Of a stretch of DNA of 64,000 nt, positions 33,064-42,580 are shown piece after piece. Both the position numbers and the translations under genes were made by a program. This DNA is from Flavobacterium sp. N2820 (GTDB taxonomy: Bacteria; Bacteroidota; Bacteroidia; Flavobacteriales; Flavobacteriaceae), in NCBI RefSeq assembly GCF_025947285.1, contig NZ_CP110008.1, forward strand, positions 1,627,001 through 1,691,000, read 5' to 3'. A model generated the notes under the pieces. The model was not told the origin of the DNA. It did no database searches and was given only the letters and a program-made list of their open reading frames with translations. Numbering within the stretch: position 1 is the first letter of the stretch; each line of letters begins with the position of its first letter.

Positions 33064-35019
33064 ATGAGTAGCCAAGCACTAAGTTATATTATTCAAATGA
33101 ATAGCAACTTTGATAAGGTGTATACCTCATTCAATAAGTTTGCTACTGGAGTAAACACTGGTGTAGATAATATTCAAAGAAAATTAAACAGCGTTAGTCT
33201 TAACGCTATGATCCAAAACATTAATTCGGCTGCAGATGGTTTAAACAGTTTAAACGATCCTGGTATGAAGTTGAGTACAAATATGTATGACCTTCAAGCC
33301 ATTACTGGAGTCGCTGGCGATAAGCTAAAAGAAATTGAAGGCTATGCCCGCCAAAACGCCAAAACCTTTGGGGGTGAGGCATCGGCATCGGCAGAATCAT
33401 ATAAGTTAATCCTGTCGCAATTATCTCCTGAAATCGCAAAAATGCCAAAAGCTTTGCAGTCGATGGGTAAAGAGGTATCGATTACATCTAAACTTATGGG
33501 CGGGGATACTGTTGCGGCAACCAACGTTCTTACAACGGCAATGAATCAGTATCAGGTTTCTTTAGAAGACCCAATTAAGGCATCTAAAGAAATGGCACGA
33601 ATGAATAACGTAATGGCAGCCTCAGCCAAAGAGGGCTCTGCGGAACTTCCACAAATTGCACAGGCATTGGAGCAATCAGGATTAGCGGCTAAAACGGCGG
33701 GAGTATCTTTTGAAGAAACAAACGCATTTATTCAGGTACTAGACAAAAACGGAAAAAAAGGAGCTGAAGGCGGAGTTGCATTGCGTAACGTAATGGCAAC
33801 TTTGGCACAAGGTAGATTTTTGCCAAAAGACACCAAAGCCGAGTTAGCAGCTGCAGGAGTAAACATCGATACATTAACGGATAGCTCGCTTTCGCTTTCG
33901 GACAGATTGAAACCTTTAAAGGGTATTATGAACGACCAGGCGTTGGTAACTAAACTTTTCGGCAAAGAAAACAGTAATGCCGCAATAGCTATGATTTCCA
34001 ATACCGATGAGGCAAACCGATTAACTGAGGCAGTTAGCGGAACTAATACTGCATACGAACAGGCTGCAATTATAATGGAAAGCCCATTAGAAAAGAATAA
34101 GCGATTAAAGGCGCAAGTTGATGACTTTAAAATATCGTTGTTTAACGGCACAAATGGTTTAATTGGTTACGCTTCAGAAATTGGAAACGTTGCCAGAGAT
34201 GTTGGTAACCTTATGCCTATTTTATCGGGTGCGGGAACTGTGCTTTCAACTTTAACCAGTGCAACAAAGATGCAAGCGTTATGGTCTGGAATAACAACAA
34301 CCGCAACTTCTATATGGTCGGGTGCTCAAATGGTTTTAAATACAATTATGACCGCTAATCCAATTGGACTTTTAGTGGTAGCAATTGGAGCTCTTGTGGC
34401 TTTAGTTTATTCCGCAATTAAACATTATGACCAGTGGGGGTCTGCGGTTCTTTTCTTACTAGGTCCTTTCGGAATATTGATAAATATTATCATGAGCGTA
34501 AAAGACCATTGGGACTCTATCGTAAACGCCTTTAAATCGGATGGAATTGTTGGAGGTCTTAAACGTATTGGACTTGTGTTATTAGATGCAGTAATGAAAC
34601 CATTGCAACAAATTTTAGAGGTTGTTGCAAAAGTAGATCCAACAGGTCTCGCACAAAAAGGACTTGACAAAATCAAGGCTTTCAGAACGGCTAACAACTT
34701 GGTAACACAAGGAGAAAAAGTAACTAAAGGTAAAGAAGCCGCAGATAAAGCGGTTATAAAAGAGCCAAAAGTACCAGGAGTTAAGGAGACGGAAGGCGGA
34801 GGAACTGGAGGAACTAAAGACGATGAGTCGGTCAAAAAATCTAATCAGGCAGTTGCAACTGGAGGCACAAAACACAATTATATTACAATAACCATCAAAG
34901 AGTTAAACGGTTTAAAAGATGTTGTTGTTAGTGGGAAAGATGCGGCAACAAAAGCGGGAACCGAAGTGGCAGACGAATTATTAAGAGTTATAGCAATGGC
35001 AGGAACAGCCACAGGATAA
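33064..35019 (+). CDS. Tail tape measure protein (TP901 type)
   Basis: 651 residues, helical. The TP901 core region (about 65-370) includes FGGEASASAESYKLILSQL, then VLDKNGKKGAEGGVALRNVM. A hydrophobic stretch (about 425-480, with PIGLLVVAIGALVALVYSAI) fits membrane insertion during DNA injection. Sets tail length; the short protein predicts a fairly short tail. Confidence 0.87.
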   Translation: MSSQALSYIIQMNSNFDKVYTSFNKFATGVNTGVDNIQRKLNSVSLNAMIQNINSAADGLNSLNDPGMKLSTNMYDLQAITGVAGDKLKEIEGYARQNAKTFGGEASASAESYKLILSQLSPEIAKMPKALQSMGKEVSITSKLMGGDTVAATNVLTTAMNQYQVSLEDPIKASKEMARMNNVMAASAKEGSAELPQIAQALEQSGLAAKTAGVSFEETNAFIQVLDKNGKKGAEGGVALRNVMATLAQGRFLPKDTKAELAAAGVNIDTLTDSSLSLSDRLKPLKGIMNDQALVTKLFGKENSNAAIAMISNTDEANRLTEAVSGTNTAYEQAAIIMESPLEKNKRLKAQVDDFKISLFNGTNGLIGYASEIGNVARDVGNLMPILSGAGTVLSTLTSATKMQALWSGITTTATSIWSGAQMVLNTIMTANPIGLLVVAIGALVALVYSAIKHYDQWGSAVLFLLGPFGILINIIMSVKDHWDSIVNAFKSDGIVGGLKRIGLVLLDAVMKPLQQILEVVAKVDPTGLAQKGLDKIKAFRTANNLVTQGEKVTKGKEAADKAVIKEPKVPGVKETEGGGTGGTKDDESVKKSNQAVATGGTKHNYITITIKELNGLKDVVVSGKDAATKAGTEVADELLRVIAMAGTATG

Positions 35020-35020
35020 A

Positions 35021-35689
35021 ATGGGAAACGTATTAGATAGTAGAGACATATTATTTGCAAGTTTAATGGGTAGCCAAGCGGTTGCACTTATTCAACGCTC
35101 GAACTTATTACAAAATGAGTTGTCAAAGCGTGTATTGCCTCCAATACCTTTTTTGCCCCTAAAAAATGAAACCCAAATTGAAAAGGCGTCGGATTTTAGT
35201 TTTGAAAATAATTGGCAAACTAATGATAGTACTCCTGAAGGTTCGCAGTTCTTTCCTATGTCGTTTAGCTTTACTGAAGGCGGGCAAAAATGGTTATTTC
35301 CGTTTGAGCCAATGATTAACATTTCATCAGGGAATAATATCATTAAACGCAACGTAGCCAAACAAGGAGAAAAGCTAATTGGAACTATAAAAGAGCGTTG
35401 GAGCAGAAAGGACTTTGACATACAAGTTACAGGAGTGTTAATGGGAAGTATGTTAAAAGGTTTACCTGAGGATACATTTCCAAGAGAACAAATGGAACGG
35501 TTATTTGAGTTCCTGAAGCATTCAAAAGAGTTCTTTATTTACTGCCACCCTTTGGAGATTTTAGGAATAACAAAAGTAGTTGTGGAAGATTATAGCTTCC
35601 CATTTACAAAAGGAGAAAACGTACAGGCTTATGACCTTAAACTAACAAGTGACTTTGCCTACAATTTATTGATAAAAGAAGAATTTTAA
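35021..35689 (+). CDS. DUF6046 tail protein
   Basis: 222 residues. WLFPFEPMINISSGNNIIKR and VVVEDYSFPFTKGENVQAYD are the pattern I know from DUF6046, a Bacteroidetes phage tail protein found after the tape measure gene. Possibly the counterpart of Mu gpN or an inner baseplate protein. Confidence 0.7.
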   Translation: MGNVLDSRDILFASLMGSQAVALIQRSNLLQNELSKRVLPPIPFLPLKNETQIEKASDFSFENNWQTNDSTPEGSQFFPMSFSFTEGGQKWLFPFEPMINISSGNNIIKRNVAKQGEKLIGTIKERWSRKDFDIQVTGVLMGSMLKGLPEDTFPREQMERLFEFLKHSKEFFIYCHPLEILGITKVVVEDYSFPFTKGENVQAYDLKLTSDFAYNLLIKEEF

Positions 35690-35692
35690 ATT

Positions 35693-36121
35693 ATGCGATT
35701 CGTTCGTTCGCTTTTGATGCTGTTAATGTTGGTGACATTCAGCACGGGATTCGGTTCTACAACTACCGACCTGAAGCAAAATTCAAAAGACAAACATGTT
35801 GTAACGGCTTTTAAAGTGGTTGCTCCTGAGTTTGTAAGTGTTGTATCATTTGAAAGCTCGGTTTTAATTACTGAGAATTATGCAAGTACGGAAAGTACAA
35901 ATTTTGTCACGAAAAAAGTCTTTAACCCAAACATTGTAGCCGTCATTTCAGACGTAGGTTGGAGGAATTATCAGGAGCGAAATAAAGACATTCCATATAA
36001 AGAAAAGCTCATTGATAATTACAATTATAAGAACAAATTGAATAAGGTTGTGCCGGAACATCGAATACGTGATAATCCATTTGACAACTCGCCCACGTTC
36101 TTAATAAAACGGTATTATTAG
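35693..36121 (+). CDS. Hypothetical exported protein
   Basis: 142 residues with signal peptide (about 1-20, MLLMLVTFSTGFG). Mature part basic, no motif. Unusual inside a tail operon; followed by a terminator, so it may be a lysogenic-conversion gene or part of the lysis process. Not recognised. Confidence 0.5.
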   Translation: MRFVRSLLMLLMLVTFSTGFGSTTTDLKQNSKDKHVVTAFKVVAPEFVSVVSFESSVLITENYASTESTNFVTKKVFNPNIVAVISDVGWRNYQERNKDIPYKEKLIDNYNYKNKLNKVVPEHRIRDNPFDNSPTFLIKRYY

Positions 36122-36134
36122 ATAAAAATAAATC

Positions 36135-36166
36135 AAAGCCATTCGTGTTAAATGGATGGCTTTTTT
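36135..36166 (+). terminator. Terminator inside the tail region
   Basis: AAAGCCAT (36135-36142) pairs with ATGGCTTT (36156-36163), followed by TTT. Confidence 0.75.
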
Positions 36167-36169
36167 AAA

Positions 36170-36241
36170 CGGGTGATAGCATTACTGGGATAATGCGTTT
36201 GAAGTAATTCAAAAGATGTGGTTCGATTCCACGCAACCCAC
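36170..36241 (+). ncRNA. Degenerate tRNA-like element
   Basis: 72 nt in tRNA order in a 133-bp gap. Acceptor pairs only 4 of 7 (GGGT 36171-36174 / ACCC 36236-36239). D-arm TAGCATTACTGGGATAATGC has the TA and GG expected. Middle hairpin TTTGAA-GTAA-TTCAAA (36198-36213) is one base short of a normal anticodon arm and holds GTA. T-arm TGTGG-TTCGATT-CCACG (36217-36233) is canonical. Either a decayed tRNA gene or a structural mimic. Confidence 0.55.
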
Positions 36242-36254
36242 AAATTAGAAAACA

Positions 36255-37226
36255 ATGTACAACATCATTTGGGACATAAAATTTAAAACTAATGGAACGA
36301 TTTACTCGCTCCAAACTGTGTCTTCTATTGATATTGAATGCAGCGTTGACAATTTAGCCGATACGGCAGTTATTACACTTCCAGAGGCGGTTATGAATCA
36401 AGTGTTAAATATTGGAAATGAAGTCGCACGAGGTTCGGAGGTTGTAATAAAAGCGGGCTACGATAAAACGCTACAAGCTGAATTTGTAGGCTATGTTCTT
36501 GATGTTGCTTCAAACGACAGCTCTTTAAAAATTATGTGCGAAGATGCGCTCTTCATTTTTAGAAAGGCGGTTAAAGATGTGGAGCTGAAGAATACAAATG
36601 TTTCCAAAATTGCAGACTATTTAGTCAAACAAATAGATCCTTCTTTTAAGTTGGTTTGCGATTATGATATTTCATACGAAAAGTTTGTCATCCATCAGGC
36701 AACCGCTTTTGATGTTTTGAAAAAATTAGCTGAGGAAACAAAAGCTAATATTTATTTCAATACTGAAAAAAAGGAATTGCACATACACGCTCCCTATTTA
36801 GAAAAAGGCGGAGAGGTAATTTATTCGATGCAAAGAAATGTAGAGAAAAGCTCTTTGGAATTCAAAAAGGCACTTGATAGAAAGGTTGAAGTAACCGTTG
36901 AAAGTACAAACGTAGCGGGCAAGATTGAAAGCTATACGGCTGGAACAACTGGAGGCGACAAAGTAACTTTAAAGGTTGGCTCTGTTTCTAAAGTCGATTT
37001 AAAAAAGATAGCCGATGCGGAGCTTATCCGTAGAAGTGCTGATATGTACGAGGGAGCAATCGATACGTGGTTAATTCCATTTGTGCAACCTACATACACA
37101 GCAAAAATAAAAGACGAGGATTATCCTGAAAAGGACGGCAAATATTATGTAGTTGGGGTTAATACTTCAGTTAGTGAAAGCGGAGGAAAACGAACGGTTA
37201 AACTTGGAATTAAAGTAAGCGTATAA
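36255..37226 (+). CDS. Baseplate hub protein, gpD/gpP-like
   Basis: 323 residues. Pattern of the late control D / Mu gpP family: beta-barrels with FVGYVLDVASNDSSLKIMCE, DALFIFRKAV, then TAFDVLKKLAEETKANIYFN. Forms the hub at the tail tip. Followed with one-base overlap by the spike-like gene. Confidence 0.75.
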   Translation: MYNIIWDIKFKTNGTIYSLQTVSSIDIECSVDNLADTAVITLPEAVMNQVLNIGNEVARGSEVVIKAGYDKTLQAEFVGYVLDVASNDSSLKIMCEDALFIFRKAVKDVELKNTNVSKIADYLVKQIDPSFKLVCDYDISYEKFVIHQATAFDVLKKLAEETKANIYFNTEKKELHIHAPYLEKGGEVIYSMQRNVEKSSLEFKKALDRKVEVTVESTNVAGKIESYTAGTTGGDKVTLKVGSVSKVDLKKIADAELIRRSADMYEGAIDTWLIPFVQPTYTAKIKDEDYPEKDGKYYVVGVNTSVSESGGKRTVKLGIKVSV

Positions 37227-37735
37227 TGGATACATCGGCAGAAATAAAAAAGGCATTGCGTGAAGCTTTGGGAATCAATCCCAATTTGGCTATTACTGCA
37301 ACCGTGGTTTCAGTTAATGGAAGCACTTGCTCTATTAAGTTAGCTAGCGAGTTGGTTCTGACGGATGTTCGCCTTTGTGCCACGATAAGCGATGACGCCG
37401 ATATGATGGTTATTAAACCAAAAGTAGGTAGCGAAGTAATTGCAATGAGCCAAACTGGAAAGCTTGACGGCTTGTTTATTGTGAAAGTTGACGCAGTAGA
37501 ATCAATACATTATTCTAAGGCAGATTTTGAATTTGTAATTGACGGAACAACGGGTAAAGTTACTTTGAAGAAATCGGGTGCAAACTTTGGGCAATTGATT
37601 AATGATTTTATTGACGCAATTTCTGGAATGCAAACGATTAATTCAGATATGACAACTGGAGCTTTACAGCCAACAGTTATAGCACAACTAAATGTCATTA
37701 AATCTAAGTTTAATTTGATTTTAAATAACGTTTAA
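37226..37735 (+). CDS. Baseplate spike / gpV-like protein
   Basis: 169 residues. OB-fold-like start (ITATVVSVNGSTCSIKL, KPKVGSEVIAMSQTG) and a C-terminal segment starting GTTGKVTLKKSGANFGQLIN. Fits the gpV/gp45 membrane-piercing spike group by pattern and position. Confidence 0.65.
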   Translation: MDTSAEIKKALREALGINPNLAITATVVSVNGSTCSIKLASELVLTDVRLCATISDDADMMVIKPKVGSEVIAMSQTGKLDGLFIVKVDAVESIHYSKADFEFVIDGTTGKVTLKKSGANFGQLINDFIDAISGMQTINSDMTTGALQPTVIAQLNVIKSKFNLILNNV

Positions 37736-37738
37736 ACG

Positions 37739-38077
37739 ATGAAAGATATAGGGATTCAATTAAAGGATAGCACAAATGCAGTTGAGAACATCGATTTAAA
37801 AGTTGTAATTGTTAAAGGTGTTGACGATAAAATAATAAGTGGTTTGGCTGTTGGTAGAACGCTTGCCCAAAATCAGGCGGTTATCTTAATTGCTAATCCA
37901 GGAGAGTTTCCTTTTAATCCTAAAATTGGGGTAGCCATTGACGAGCTGATATTGGATAACGATTATTTAAGATTCCGACACCGCATTCGTGAACATTTTG
38001 CAAAGGATGGATTAGTAGTTAAAAGAGTTGAATTATCAGAGAATAAACCTTTACAGATAGAGGCTAATTATGAGTAA
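37739..38077 (+). CDS. Baseplate wedge protein, gpW/gp25-like
   Basis: 112 residues with the gp25-like ending LDNDYLRFRHRIREHFAKDG, VKRVEL. Position between spike and J-like genes supports the call. Overlaps the next gene by 8 bp. Confidence 0.65.
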   Translation: MKDIGIQLKDSTNAVENIDLKVVIVKGVDDKIISGLAVGRTLAQNQAVILIANPGEFPFNPKIGVAIDELILDNDYLRFRHRIREHFAKDGLVVKRVELSENKPLQIEANYE

Positions 38078-38351
38078 GGAAGTAACATACAGCGGACAAT
38101 CATTTTATAACAAAGTGGTCGAATGTACGGGCGATATTGAAAACGCCTTCGCTATGTTATTATTAAATAAAAAGACATCAACAACCGAAAGGTTACAAGT
38201 TGGAGAGGTTTTAAAAGTAAGCGAAGTTACCGACTTTGAAGTCGTTGATTTTTTTACTGAGGTAAATAGACCCGCAACATTAAAAGAAAATATAATTGTG
38301 GAGGCAACTGAAAATTATTTGATACCAGGAGAGTTTCCTTTTAGTTTTTAA
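38070..38351 (+). CDS. LysM-like small tail protein
   Basis: 93 residues. VTYSGQSFYNKVVECTGDIE, then TTERLQVGEVLKV resembles the LysM-like gpX class of small tail proteins that sit at the hub. Short C-terminal extension with ENYLIPGEFPFSF. Confidence 0.55.
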   Translation: MSKEVTYSGQSFYNKVVECTGDIENAFAMLLLNKKTSTTERLQVGEVLKVSEVTDFEVVDFFTEVNRPATLKENIIVEATENYLIPGEFPFSF

Positions 38352-38354
38352 ATT

Positions 38355-39206
38355 ATGGCAAGAGATAGAAAAACGATTAAAAAAGAGTTGACAGATACAT
38401 TTATGTCTAACCCCTTAATTATTGCTTTGTATGGTTTAGTAAGTGGTCAAACATTTGAGGAGCAGTTCTCTTTGGTTTCTGTTGAAAATGTTTGGTTTGA
38501 TAATATTTCTTTAGCCATTTATGAGCATGAGCAAATTGTGGCTACAAATGCCCTTAACTCTCGACCGCACAATTTGTCCTGGTACTTAGAAAAATGTAAA
38601 AACTTTCACGATGGTTTGGAGTTGGTTTGGTTAGACGGACAATTTCAATATGACTTAACTTCGGTTCTGGATGCAGAGGAAAGAAAAATAATTGATAGAG
38701 TTGCCGTTTTGGAGTCGTCAAATGGAGAGCTAGTGGTTAAAGTTGCCACAGATAACGCAGGAAATATTGAGCCATTAAGCGCACCGCAGTTAGTTCGATT
38801 TACAAATTATCTGCAGTTGATTAAAGATGCGGGAAATCGCATTAGAATTATCAACCAAGAGGCAGATAAATTGAAACTAACATTGGATGTTTATGTTGAT
38901 GTTTCAATAATTGATTTATCTACAGGACAACTTCTAAATACTGACGATGTTGTTTATCCAGTTAAGGAAGCAATTGATAACTATTTGTCAAATCTTGAAT
39001 TTAATGGGGCATTAGTAAAAGAGTTTTTAAAGAATGAAATTCAAAAAGCCTCAGGAGTTAAACTTCCTCTTATTCAAGGTTTAGAATGGCAGTATGCTAC
39101 TTTCCCATTTGAGACCATTGGTGAGTGGAAAGTTCCAGAAGCGGGTTACTTTAAAATTGAACCAGCAGATTTAACAATTAACTATTTGCCTTATGTTTTG
39201 GATTAG
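38355..39206 (+). CDS. Baseplate J-like protein (Mu gp47-like)
   Basis: 283 residues. Order and the segment LKLTLDVYVDVSIIDLSTG, VVYPVKEAIDNYLSNLEFNG match baseplate J proteins, though shorter than the canonical family. Overlaps the next gene by 14 bp. Confidence 0.6.
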   Translation: MARDRKTIKKELTDTFMSNPLIIALYGLVSGQTFEEQFSLVSVENVWFDNISLAIYEHEQIVATNALNSRPHNLSWYLEKCKNFHDGLELVWLDGQFQYDLTSVLDAEERKIIDRVAVLESSNGELVVKVATDNAGNIEPLSAPQLVRFTNYLQLIKDAGNRIRIINQEADKLKLTLDVYVDVSIIDLSTGQLLNTDDVVYPVKEAIDNYLSNLEFNGALVKEFLKNEIQKASGVKLPLIQGLEWQYATFPFETIGEWKVPEAGYFKIEPADLTINYLPYVLD

Positions 39207-39657
39207 CACCAATTTTAAACAGCAATTTTTAGACCTATCACCCACATTTTTTAGGGGCGAAAGGTTTGAGGCTTTCTTAGGCGTTTTTGCTAAACCATTG
39301 CAAACATTAGCTGATACGACACTTTACCAAATGCAACATGATAGCACCGTTATTTATTTGGAAAAGGTATTGAATGAATATTTTGCAATTTCAACGTATA
39401 ACCCAAATAGCCATATTGCCACAAGGCAGATTTATATTGAAGATGCGCCACAAGCGGTCAAAAATTATATTTATCAACCTGAAGAAACAAACCCTGTTTA
39501 TTTAGGCTTGGTTTACTTGGATAGAGAAATTGCTTTAGATCAATATCATTTTATTGTGAAAATACCAGTTTCAATATCATTTAATGAGGCAAGATTGAGA
39601 GCATTAATTGATTTTTACAAATTGGCGGGAAAAAGATATTTAATAGAAACGTATTAA
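39193..39657 (+). CDS. Baseplate/tail protein, Mu gp48-like position
   Basis: 154 residues. Downstream of the J-like gene and before the fibres, the place of gpI/gp48. ISFNEARLRALIDFYKLAGK suggests the C-terminal part of that group. Sequence call weak; position call good. Confidence 0.55.
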   Translation: MFWISTNFKQQFLDLSPTFFRGERFEAFLGVFAKPLQTLADTTLYQMQHDSTVIYLEKVLNEYFAISTYNPNSHIATRQIYIEDAPQAVKNYIYQPEETNPVYLGLVYLDREIALDQYHFIVKIPVSISFNEARLRALIDFYKLAGKRYLIETY

Positions 39658-39660
39658 CGT

Positions 39661-40461
39661 ATGAAAACAATAAATTTTGATTACACGGGTGGTTTCCCAT
39701 TAGAGCAACCCGTACTAAAGAGAATGCAGTCAGGAACTTTATTAGTTTTAGAGGCATTTGTTAAGCATTTAGGCTGTGCCGATACAGGAAATTTTATTAT
39801 TTCTGGGTGTACTATATCGGGTGCAAATATTACTCCTGGTATCATGTATATTGATGGAGAGCTTTGCCCTTTTGCTGGAGCTGTAGGAACTGCAACAACT
39901 AAAATACAAAAGCAAACTAATACAGTAACCGCTCCATTTGAAAATGGAACAAACCCGCCCGTTTTTATTGAAACGATAGCGGTTGTTAATGCGGCGGGAA
40001 CCGAGCTACAAAACTTTACAAGATTTTATTTTGTTCAAGACGCTAATTATGTTCACACCGACAATAATTTCACGGCTGTACTATTGGCAAAACTGAATAG
40101 CATAGCTTCTGGCGCAGAGGTTAACGTTCAAACCAACTGGAATGAAACCAATCCATTATCTGATGCCTTTTTGGTTGGAAAACCAACGGGCGATTTAATG
40201 ACATATTTGTGGAGAGGTAGAGTTATAATTGGCAATATTGGTTCTGGTACTGAAATTCCTATTTCTTTTCCTGATGTTGGAACCACTCAATACTCTGTTC
40301 TAGGTGTATTAAACGGTAGTAACTCTAATTTAGGACTAGATAACGATGTTACCTATGTTATTGGTCAGCAAACCGCAACCTCTTTCAAAATTTCTTTTGA
40401 TGAGTACGAAAATCACAATCAACAATTAACCTTTAGTTATTTTATTATTCCAAATCCATAG
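39661..40461 (+). CDS. Tail fibre protein
   Basis: 266 residues, beta-rich and Gly/Asn/Thr-rich, N-terminal FDYTGGFPLEQPVLKRMQSG, middle HTDNNFTAVLLAKLNSIASG then AEVNVQTNWNETNP, typical of Bacteroidetes phage fibres. Likely links baseplate to the receptor-binding part. Confidence 0.65.
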   Translation: MKTINFDYTGGFPLEQPVLKRMQSGTLLVLEAFVKHLGCADTGNFIISGCTISGANITPGIMYIDGELCPFAGAVGTATTKIQKQTNTVTAPFENGTNPPVFIETIAVVNAAGTELQNFTRFYFVQDANYVHTDNNFTAVLLAKLNSIASGAEVNVQTNWNETNPLSDAFLVGKPTGDLMTYLWRGRVIIGNIGSGTEIPISFPDVGTTQYSVLGVLNGSNSNLGLDNDVTYVIGQQTATSFKISFDEYENHNQQLTFSYFIIPNP

Positions 40462-40464
40462 ATT

Positions 40465-40950
40465 ATGAAATATATAGCAATAAGCCTCCCAGAAAAGCCA
40501 TTCATTGTATGGTCGTCTATTCCAGATGGTGCGTATGAGAATCCAGAAAGCGAATATTTTGAGCATCCATTAGTTTTAGACGAGGAGGACGTTCCTTCTA
40601 CAGAATTTGGCGTATGCCCTTTAAAAATTGTTGAGGGCGCTTTGGTGTCTAGAACTCCCGCAGAAATGACTGCATTTGAATCGCAGTGGATTCAGTCCGA
40701 ATTTTTGCGCAACAATAAATTAATTATTAATCAGGTAAATGAAGGGAGTTTTACCTACGACACTCAAACATTTCCAATGGATGAACGTTCGCGTATTTTC
40801 TATCAAGCATTTGACAGAGCTAGAGGCACTGTTGGAGTGAAGTGTATGACGACTGCGGGCGCATTGTATACATTGCCTGTTGAAAATATTGATGCCTTTA
40901 TGGATGCGTACTTTTCACAATTAAGAGAACTTTCAAAACCACTTGTATAA
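40465..40950 (+). CDS. Fibre-associated hypothetical protein
   Basis: 161 residues between two fibre genes. Start MKYIAISLPEKPFIVWSSIP; later AFDRARGTVGVKCMTTAGAL. May be a fibre chaperone or a minor fibre component. Confidence 0.5.
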   Translation: MKYIAISLPEKPFIVWSSIPDGAYENPESEYFEHPLVLDEEDVPSTEFGVCPLKIVEGALVSRTPAEMTAFESQWIQSEFLRNNKLIINQVNEGSFTYDTQTFPMDERSRIFYQAFDRARGTVGVKCMTTAGALYTLPVENIDAFMDAYFSQLRELSKPLV

Positions 40951-40952
40951 TT

Positions 40953-41789
40953 ATGCCACTAGGAATAGAAACAAAAGTAGATAGCCCAGATAAGTTAGCA
41001 GCGGTTTCTGGTAAACCAACAGAAAATTATTTGTTTGCCGAGGAGTTTAACCAAATAGTGCAAAAAAGCGACGAGCTAGAAGCAAGTAAAGCGGATTTAG
41101 TGGGGGGTAAAGTTCCTGCAGAACAATTACCTTCTTATGTAGACGATGTTTTAGAGTTTACTGATTTAGCTTCATTTCCAGTTACAGGCGAAACGGGTAA
41201 AATTTATTTGGCTTTAGATACGAATAAGACTTATCGCTGGAGTGGTTCTGCTTATGTTCAGATTGGTGTTGGTAAAAGAACATGGATGGTTGCTTGGACG
41301 GGGGTTTTATATTTTGATGGGAATTCAGGTAATGGTAACTGGTCAGGTTTAAATGCAACAAGTGCAAGTACTTTCGGATTATTAGGCGGAACAAATGGAA
41401 CTATATTTCAGACTCCAGTTGGTACTGGTGGATTACCAAGCCCTCAATCTCCAGCACGTGTTATACCTTATAATTGCAAGATAAAATATTTTCATATTAG
41501 AAACGGAGTATCTCCTTTTTCAGCAGTTAGTCCCGCTAATTTTAGATTAAGATTTCATACACACACACCTAATGGGACAACAACTTTGAACAATCCAGTT
41601 TTACAGGGTGAGTTTGATAGCACAGGATTTAACATGCCTACTAACTATGTTTATCCTTCAAGTTGTTTTACAAATAACAATTTGACTTTACAAGCCGGGG
41701 ACGTAATTACGCCAATAATGAGAGGTTTGCAGGCTTTGACGGCTGGTGCTTTAATTAGTGATTTTTACTTAGAATTTGAAGAGATATGA
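40953..41789 (+). CDS. Tail fibre / receptor-binding protein
   Basis: 278 residues. LPSYVDDVLEFTDLASFPVT, GETGKIYLALDTNKTYRWSG is a fibre shaft motif common in phages of this phylum. The C-terminal half (about 110-278) is beta-rich, Thr/Asn-rich, and the likely host-recognition part. Overlaps the next gene by 4 bp. Confidence 0.7.
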   Translation: MPLGIETKVDSPDKLAAVSGKPTENYLFAEEFNQIVQKSDELEASKADLVGGKVPAEQLPSYVDDVLEFTDLASFPVTGETGKIYLALDTNKTYRWSGSAYVQIGVGKRTWMVAWTGVLYFDGNSGNGNWSGLNATSASTFGLLGGTNGTIFQTPVGTGGLPSPQSPARVIPYNCKIKYFHIRNGVSPFSAVSPANFRLRFHTHTPNGTTTLNNPVLQGEFDSTGFNMPTNYVYPSSCFTNNNLTLQAGDVITPIMRGLQALTAGALISDFYLEFEEI

Positions 41790-42235
41790 TACAATTTTTA
41801 GAAAATAGTAAGCCGATTTTTACATCGGATAGAGAGGACTTAATAGATTTTTATACTTCGAAAGGGTATGAAGTTTGCCCAATTTTGTACAATGGAAGTT
41901 TTTTAAGTCCAATTTGGAATGGAACTGCTTTTGTAGAAGGTGCAACACCCGAAGAAATAGCAGAAGCAAACAATCCAATAGTTCCACAAACAATATCAGC
42001 AATGCGCTTAAAGCTTCAATTGTTTGATATGGGGATTACTGACGAGGATATATTTGAAGATATTGATTCCATACCAGAATTTATGTTTTCAATCACTGAT
42101 AAAGAAAAAGCTAAAATTAAGTATAAAACAGCCACAAGTTTTGAACGAACAAATGGAGAATTAAACTTTGTAGCAACAATGGAAGGTTTAACTCAACAGC
42201 AAGTTGACGAAATTTTTATTAATGGCAATTTATAA
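41786..42235 (+). CDS. Fibre-associated / tail fibre assembly-like protein
   Basis: 149 residues following the receptor-binding gene with an ATGA overlap. The sequence AMRLKLQLFDMGITDEDIFE resembles the C-terminal region of phage tail-fibre assembly proteins. No adjacent invertase, so no G-segment-like switching is seen. Confidence 0.55.
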   Translation: MIQFLENSKPIFTSDREDLIDFYTSKGYEVCPILYNGSFLSPIWNGTAFVEGATPEEIAEANNPIVPQTISAMRLKLQLFDMGITDEDIFEDIDSIPEFMFSITDKEKAKIKYKTATSFERTNGELNFVATMEGLTQQQVDEIFINGNL

Positions 42236-42238
42236 GTT

Positions 42239-42580
42239 ATGGGAATTTTACTCTACATCATCGCAACAATCCTATGGATTTTAATTACCCCAATTAACTG
42301 GGTAATTGTATCGTTTAAACACGGTTTAAGTAATGGTTATTTTACTGAAACGGCAATTGATATTGATAAGTTTGGCAACCGCAATTTTAGAACGTTCTTA
42401 AACGCATCAATGCGGTTAAAAAATGGTTATAAGTTTGGCAACGTCAATGAAACTATTAGTAGCGCATTAGGTAAAAACCAAAGAGATAAAACGCTTAGCT
42501 GGTTTGGAATAGGAATCTGTTTTGTACTGGACAAAATAGAAAAAGACCATTGTGAAAAATCAATAAACGAAAACGTTTAA
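42239..42580 (+). CDS. Hypothetical phage protein with N-terminal membrane helix
   Basis: 113 residues. N-terminal membrane helix (about 3-26) then basic soluble part. Last gene of the fibre operon, ends just before the structured element. Confidence 0.5.
   Translation: MGILLYIIATILWILITPINWVIVSFKHGLSNGYFTETAIDIDKFGNRNFRTFLNASMRLKNGYKFGNVNETISSALGKNQRDKTLSWFGIGICFVLDKIEKDHCEKSINENV

Noticed and set aside
34425..34835. 136-codon frame antisense to the tape measure gene
   Set aside because: Shadow of a strong coding frame; Ser/Pro/Leu-rich with no motif.
41182..41394. Antisense frame in the fibre gene as evidence of an invertible fibre segment
   Set aside because: No inverted repeats flanking the fibre genes and no invertase gene were found.
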